Shown here in pieces: positions 5,901-8,161 of a stretch of DNA of 8,161 nt (the stretch's first letter is position 1; each line of letters opens with the position of its first letter). Source of the DNA: Planctomycetaceae bacterium. GTDB taxonomy: Bacteria; Planctomycetota; Planctomycetia; Pirellulales; Thermoguttaceae. The stretch is taken from NCBI GenBank assembly GCA_031266315.1, contig JAISBG010000021.1:1-8161 (forward strand), in the 5' to 3' direction. A model generated the notes under the pieces. That model was not told the origin of the DNA, did not search any database, and saw nothing but the letters and a program-made list of their open reading frames with translations. A program made the position numbers and the translations under genes.

Positions 5901-7693
5901 AGATGAATCACTCCCGTACCGTCGTTATCAACAGTTCGCAATACGCTAAACAAATCCGCCGCGCGTTCACTTCCGCGTGACGCCTGTTGCGTGGGATCAA
6001 ACATCGCGACAATATCATTCGCCGTAATCGGATCGCTCGTAATCGGATCAACACTGTCCGACGGTAAAACAATAAACAATGTTCCTGCTTCACCGCCGCT
6101 GTTATTGGTATTACTGTAACCGCCCGGCGAATCGGTGGTGGGATCAAATGGAACAGTGGAATCGTAACTGTCGGTGGAAGCGTCCAACTGAACCCCCAAA
6201 ACAGAACTATCGGAAGCGAAAAGTTCAAAATGTCCTTCCAGCTTCAAAGCGTCGTCAACCTGTTGAATGGTTGCCCCGTCTTTGAAATAGATTCTCAACG
6301 TTTTTGAAGTAATATTTCCGTCCGCATCTTTGATTTCGTCGTATCTTGCCAGAGTCGCGTTTACGGCGGGAATTTCATTATTTAAGTCCTCGATAAAAGT
6401 TACGGCAACATTATTGTACTTAGAACTGGCTTCTTTGGACTGAATGGTAAAATAGTTACCGGAACTCGCCAAATTGCTAATATTGGTCAATCCGTTGACA
6501 TCACCGAATAACGCTTTGGAAACCGTCGGGTTGTCATTATAGTACGCATATTGATGCCCCGCCACACCGTAAGGATTTTGGGGATCGGCACCATTGGTGG
6601 GATCGCCGAAATATTCTTGGGTAAAACGTCCGTCCACGAAATGAATATTGGTGTCATTGTACTGGGCGCCCGGAATATTTGCTTCAAATTTCAACGCGTT
6701 GTTGTCGTGAACCGATTGACCGTTGGAAAAAATTGTGTTGTCAACATCATCGGCAATCGCATCTTTATATTCTTCCGTTTGGAGATAAACCAAAAGTTTA
6801 GCGGGGGAATTTTTATCAATGGGTTCTTCGTATTTTACTGTGATTCCTTCAGAAGTTCCTTTCAAATATTTAATTTCAACATTTCCGCCGTTGAGACCGG
6901 CAAGCCCTGCCGTGAGGATAATATCATTGTTCAAACCAAGACTGCTGGTCAAAATTGTACCGGGGATAGCGTCGGAACCGACTTCGGCAATAACACCGCT
7001 TGAGTCGGAGGAGGCGTTGACTGCTGTTGCAATATCAGTAACAGTTGCACCCCGCTGAAACGCTTGGGTCTTATAACCGTAATTCCCGCCCCATGACAAA
7101 ACAATATCTTCTGCCAAGGCGGGATTATTGTAATACAACGCCGCTTTTTCCGCCGCCTGACGCACAGTAACATTGACATCAATAGGGGATTTCTCGGAAC
7201 CGAAAGTTACCTGATGAACCGAAAGGTTTTTGAGATCATTCCGGTTTACGCCGGTCAAATCGAAATCTAAAGAACCGTCGAGCAGTTTCAACCCCATGAA
7301 TGTGGTTTGCGAGGAAATCCGATCAATCGCATCCAGAGAAGCGTCTACCTGTAACTGATTGGCGGCGATCATTTCGGCACTCATGGCACCGGTGTTCGCG
7401 GCTTCGGTAACTAACCCGCGAATATCATTGAGCAGATTCGTTACTTCGTTTAGCGCACTATCGGCGGTAGCAATCATCATATTTGCCCGTTCCGTATTTT
7501 TGACCGCCATTTTAATGCCGGTCATATCCGACCGGAGCATTTCACTTGCAATCAAACCGGCTGGATCGTCTTTACCGCTATTAATTTTAAAACCGGTACT
7601 CAATCGTTCCAACGATGTTTCAAGCGCGCTCATATTTTGTCCCAGATTGGTTCGAGCAACCATCGCTGGAACATTCGTATAAATTCTCGTCAC
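2981..7693 (-). CDS. fliC: giant flagellin (1570 residues)
   Basis: This is the flagellar filament subunit, exported through the flagellar type III apparatus and polymerised at the filament tip. The amino end (1-145) is a typical flagellin D0/D1 region: TNVPAMVARTNL, then RLSTGFKINSGKDDPAGL at 30-47, followed by the heptad-rich helix and LKLLDG. The carboxyl end (about 1480-1570) is the matching D1/D0 region with RGRLG, SQIRDTDFAEET and RAQILVQSNISTLGIANQ. The segment GPDVVSNQQ...GIQSVN near 1436-1452 resembles planctomycete flagellins. Between them lie about 1,230 residues rich in beta-prone, Asp, Asn and Thr sequence, with degenerate repeated modules and five cysteines (654, 1124, 1142, 1224, 1237). 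Typical flagellins have about 270-500 residues. The start is GTG at 7693-7691, chosen because of the AAGGAGA site 7 bases upstream and because it gives the canonical flagellin amino end. The frame is intact throughout. No chaperone, cap or other flagellar gene is adjacent. Confidence 0.95.
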   Translation of the reverse strand: MTRIYTNVPAMVARTNLGQNMSALETSLERLSTGFKINSGKDDPAGLIASEMLRSDMTGIKMAVKNTERANMMIATADSALNEVTNLLNDIRGLVTEAANTGAMSAEMIAANQLQVDASLDAIDRISSQTTFMGLKLLDGSLDFDLTGVNRNDLKNLSVHQVTFGSEKSPIDVNVTVRQAAEKAALYYNNPALAEDIVLSWGGNYGYKTQAFQRGATVTDIATAVNASSDSSGVIAEVGSDAIPGTILTSSLGLNNDIILTAGLAGLNGGNVEIKYLKGTSEGITVKYEEPIDKNSPAKLLVYLQTEEYKDAIADDVDNTIFSNGQSVHDNNALKFEANIPGAQYNDTNIHFVDGRFTQEYFGDPTNGADPQNPYGVAGHQYAYYNDNPTVSKALFGDVNGLTNISNLASSGNYFTIQSKEASSKYNNVAVTFIEDLNNEIPAVNATLARYDEIKDADGNITSKTLRIYFKDGATIQQVDDALKLEGHFELFASDSSVLGVQLDASTDSYDSTVPFDPTTDSPGGYSNTNNSGGEAGTLFIVLPSDSVDPITSDPITANDIVAMFDPTQQASRGSERAADLFSVLRTVDNDGTGVIHLYDYDHTNTDGSVVSLTPKTEFNRVFKDGVTGGNVITTAAELVTALNNSAYWGMVMCPELIAELAGYNAQGTYYDATNPPVITAKLSPNNSGTQVVAAFEEVAYYGNPNDGNAMQFLGEKNSPNIRFVSEPGNSELWIDRTTVPDRLDFARAILTAQDPKASLIVTANEKGEKYDDVQIVYKRISENPDNSYTSTPIDGLDPNRKNGWVEYDPGKSYAEAQATFKSTDGYDIANTAFYVTATERGDMFNDIPVMMTTSDTQAEAVKVVFDTKTNQLRVSLNSSMVNAPPSGTTPLDPEWYPQITTNDVIAAINNANLGFVAKLSYSQNTSVMYDLSQPTDPTLVPPPTHPYELLTDPNNLNQPYPAAYNDGTGNFQYLGLKVNQFTEVANTNDTGGHLGGTVTVWMTDQEIIDDTGTVTVRQPNANDAALLLNTDQVVGKMFNTRTYSSDPESGKGLINFVKDGPIVTSGGLVEKGAITVHLVTDESGNIQTTARDLATWWDLQDPESVDHISASIVRPTGAQWDDCTDPYGNGLLAPTISRGECDEWIINDIQFVGWNDNIEQQHLVLTKAKGTMTSDNGIDASYDLVAKQNGPEYNGYTIVYADDSNVTGHYADNYVAGSEDNPCDDPEYTGLDKDDCGNLITPQTTSEKGMKLELDNDLKTITIHLRAGITTAYDIEQLIENDPQTRNIFEILQHGDGSGVVSMQDDTLITKDGALPAGELNGAKLLFGEDATDYYLIFKSLAYGSDQFVDVQATTKDGKTTFTLNDKNGKTAEKVYGQDVGALINGVQAVGRGLDVSLNTATLSLDMTLEEAAGTSTEYVTSFSITGGGATYQIGPDVVSNQQITLGIQSVNTVKLGGASGKMYQLRSGQDASLTGDTNKAFRIVEESILAITSTRGRLGTMQKATFETNINVLNDTLEAITKAESQIRDTDFAEETANLTRAQILVQSNISTLGIANQIPNYMLGLLQ

Positions 7694-7700
7694 GCGATCA

Positions 7701-7707
7701 TCTCCTT
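7701..7707 (-). promoter_or_regulatory. ribosome binding site that sets the flagellin GTG start
   Basis: On the minus strand AAGGAGA lies seven bases before the GTG at 7693-7691. An ATG overlaps the end of this site (7701-7699), but its frame reads ATG ATC GCG TGA and stops after three codons, overlapping the GTG. That ATG is too close to the site to be used. The next in-frame ATG is codon 11 and would remove conserved residues of the flagellin D0 helix. Confidence 0.8.
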
Positions 7708-7834
7708 AAATCAAGAGAGGTGTCGTTGCATTCCGTAGAAACTCACGGGGTTTCCGTTTATGCGATCCTAACGTCTTGTTCGTTTTTACTGATTTTTCTT
7801 TTTATTTTTGGAAAAAGGATCCAACCGAATATTA

Positions 7835-7852
7835 GGAACAATCCAATGTTCC
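7835..7852. repeat. 18-bp dyad GGAACA-N6-TGTTCC upstream of flagellin
   Basis: Perfect six-base arms (GGAACA 7835-7840, TGTTCC 7847-7852) flank a six-base spacer, about 140 bases upstream of the flagellin start. The size and symmetry would suit the operator of a dimeric regulator. No regulator gene is nearby and no second copy is seen, so the function is a guess. Confidence 0.3.
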
Positions 7853-8005
7853 AGTCTTTAATAATCGAATTGATTGATTCGTAAGTTTTAATTTTGTTGG
7901 ATTTTTTGCCAATACAAATCAAAACACTTGGTATTTTTGTAAGTGTTGTTCTGATTAGACAAAATAGGTAAAAATGAATGTAACTATTCAGTAGTATTTT
8001 TTTCT

Positions 8006-8020
8006 CTGCCTGAAAGGCAG
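8006..8020. repeat. short palindrome CTGCCT-GAA-AGGCAG
   Basis: Perfect six-base arms flank a three-base loop. It shares the CTGAAAGG core with the hairpin at 2801-2823 on the other side of the flagellin gene, so both may belong to related dispersed palindrome families. No T-run follows the stem in either direction that would make it a clear terminator. Confidence 0.45.
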
Positions 8021-8086
8021 TATTTTCATAACCGCAGGTCAGCGACCAAAAGTATCTACACATCTTTTTTGACACAATAGGCGCTA

Positions 8087-8120
8087 TAGGTAAGATTGTA
8101 GGCAAGATAGGTAGAACAAG
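8087..8120. repeat. imperfect 12-bp tandem repeat
   Basis: TAGGTAAGATTG (8087-8098) is followed directly by TAGGCAAGATAG (8099-8110) and a weaker third copy, GTAGAACAAG (8111-8120). The stretch does not code for a recognisable peptide in either direction. It looks like a degenerate short-period repeat. Confidence 0.45.
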
Positions 8121-8161
8121 TTCCAAGTCCCTATGAATTTTTTTTGAAAAAAGTTCCGAAA

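Larger units (their letters stand above)
7694..8161. other. AT-rich region upstream of the flagellin gene
   Basis: No gene is supported here. A 122-codon minus-strand frame (7758-8126) crosses several repeat fragments and lacks a ribosome binding site; its last 35 codons encode a hydrophobic segment with a basic tail, but nothing recognisable. Short dyads occur at 7835-7852, 7866-7881 (CGAAT-N6-ATTCG), 7923-7947 (AACACTT/AAGTGTT with an 11-base loop) and 8006-8020. The flagellin promoter should lie here. I see no sigma-54 element, and only a poor sigma-28-like match (TAAAACTT, 13 bases, TTCGATTA on the minus strand, 7862-7890). Confidence 0.5.

Noticed and set aside
3070..7182. Many open frames of 65-180 codons overlapping the flagellin gene on both strands
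   Set aside because: They are shadows of the flagellin coding sequence; the flagellin frame is uninterrupted and matches a known family at both ends.
7862..7890. Sigma-28-type flagellin promoter (TAAAACTT, 13 bases, TTCGATTA on the minus strand)
   Set aside because: Only five of eight -10 bases match the enterobacterial consensus and the spacing is two bases too long, so it is no better than chance in AT-rich DNA.
7758..8126. A 122-codon minus-strand frame upstream of flagellin
   Set aside because: Its first two thirds run through a tandem repeat and a palindrome, and there is no ribosome binding site. Only the last 35 codons (hydrophobic segment plus basic tail) look protein-like, and they have no start of their own.

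Overview
The window comes from an AT-rich bacterial genome, most likely a member of the Planctomycetota. The best evidence is the carboxyl end of the flagellin. From memory, its segment around residues 1424-1465 (motifs GPDVVSNQQ and GIQSVN) and its last 90 residues follow the pattern of planctomycete flagellins. The many palindromic repeat families between genes fit the same picture but do not prove it. No finer placement is possible from this sequence.

Layout. Positions 1-182 hold the 5' end of a minus-strand methyltransferase gene that resembles trans-aconitate 2-methyltransferase and runs off the left edge. Positions 183-997 are mostly non-coding. They contain a nested palindromic element (246-380), the last 41 codons of a gene remnant directly beside it (376-501), four palindromic units arranged as two plus and two minus copies (621-807), and a two-copy direct repeat (862-976) just upstream of the next gene. 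Positions 998-2698 encode a 566-residue exported or membrane-anchored Sel1-repeat protein with 14 consecutive 36-residue repeats and a half-repeat cap. Positions 2699-2980 lie between two converging genes and carry several GC-rich hairpins. Positions 2981-7693 on the minus strand encode one giant flagellin of 1570 residues that starts at GTG. Positions 7694-8161 are the AT-rich upstream region of the flagellin gene, with several short dyads and repeat fragments and no convincing gene.

How the parts relate. The genes do not form an operon. The flagellin gene stands alone: no fliD, fliS, csrA, fliW or other flagellar gene is visible beside it. It faces the Sel1 gene tail to tail. The flagellin would be secreted by the flagellar export apparatus and polymerise into the filament, with an insert of about 1,230 residues exposed on the surface. 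The Sel1 protein is probably a protein-protein interaction scaffold at the membrane or in the periplasm. No defence system, mobile-element transposase, CRISPR array, tRNA or rRNA was found. The points most worth following up are the giant flagellin, with its degenerate repeated modules and unusual cysteines, and the hairpin repeats at 621-807, whose stems change on both sides together.
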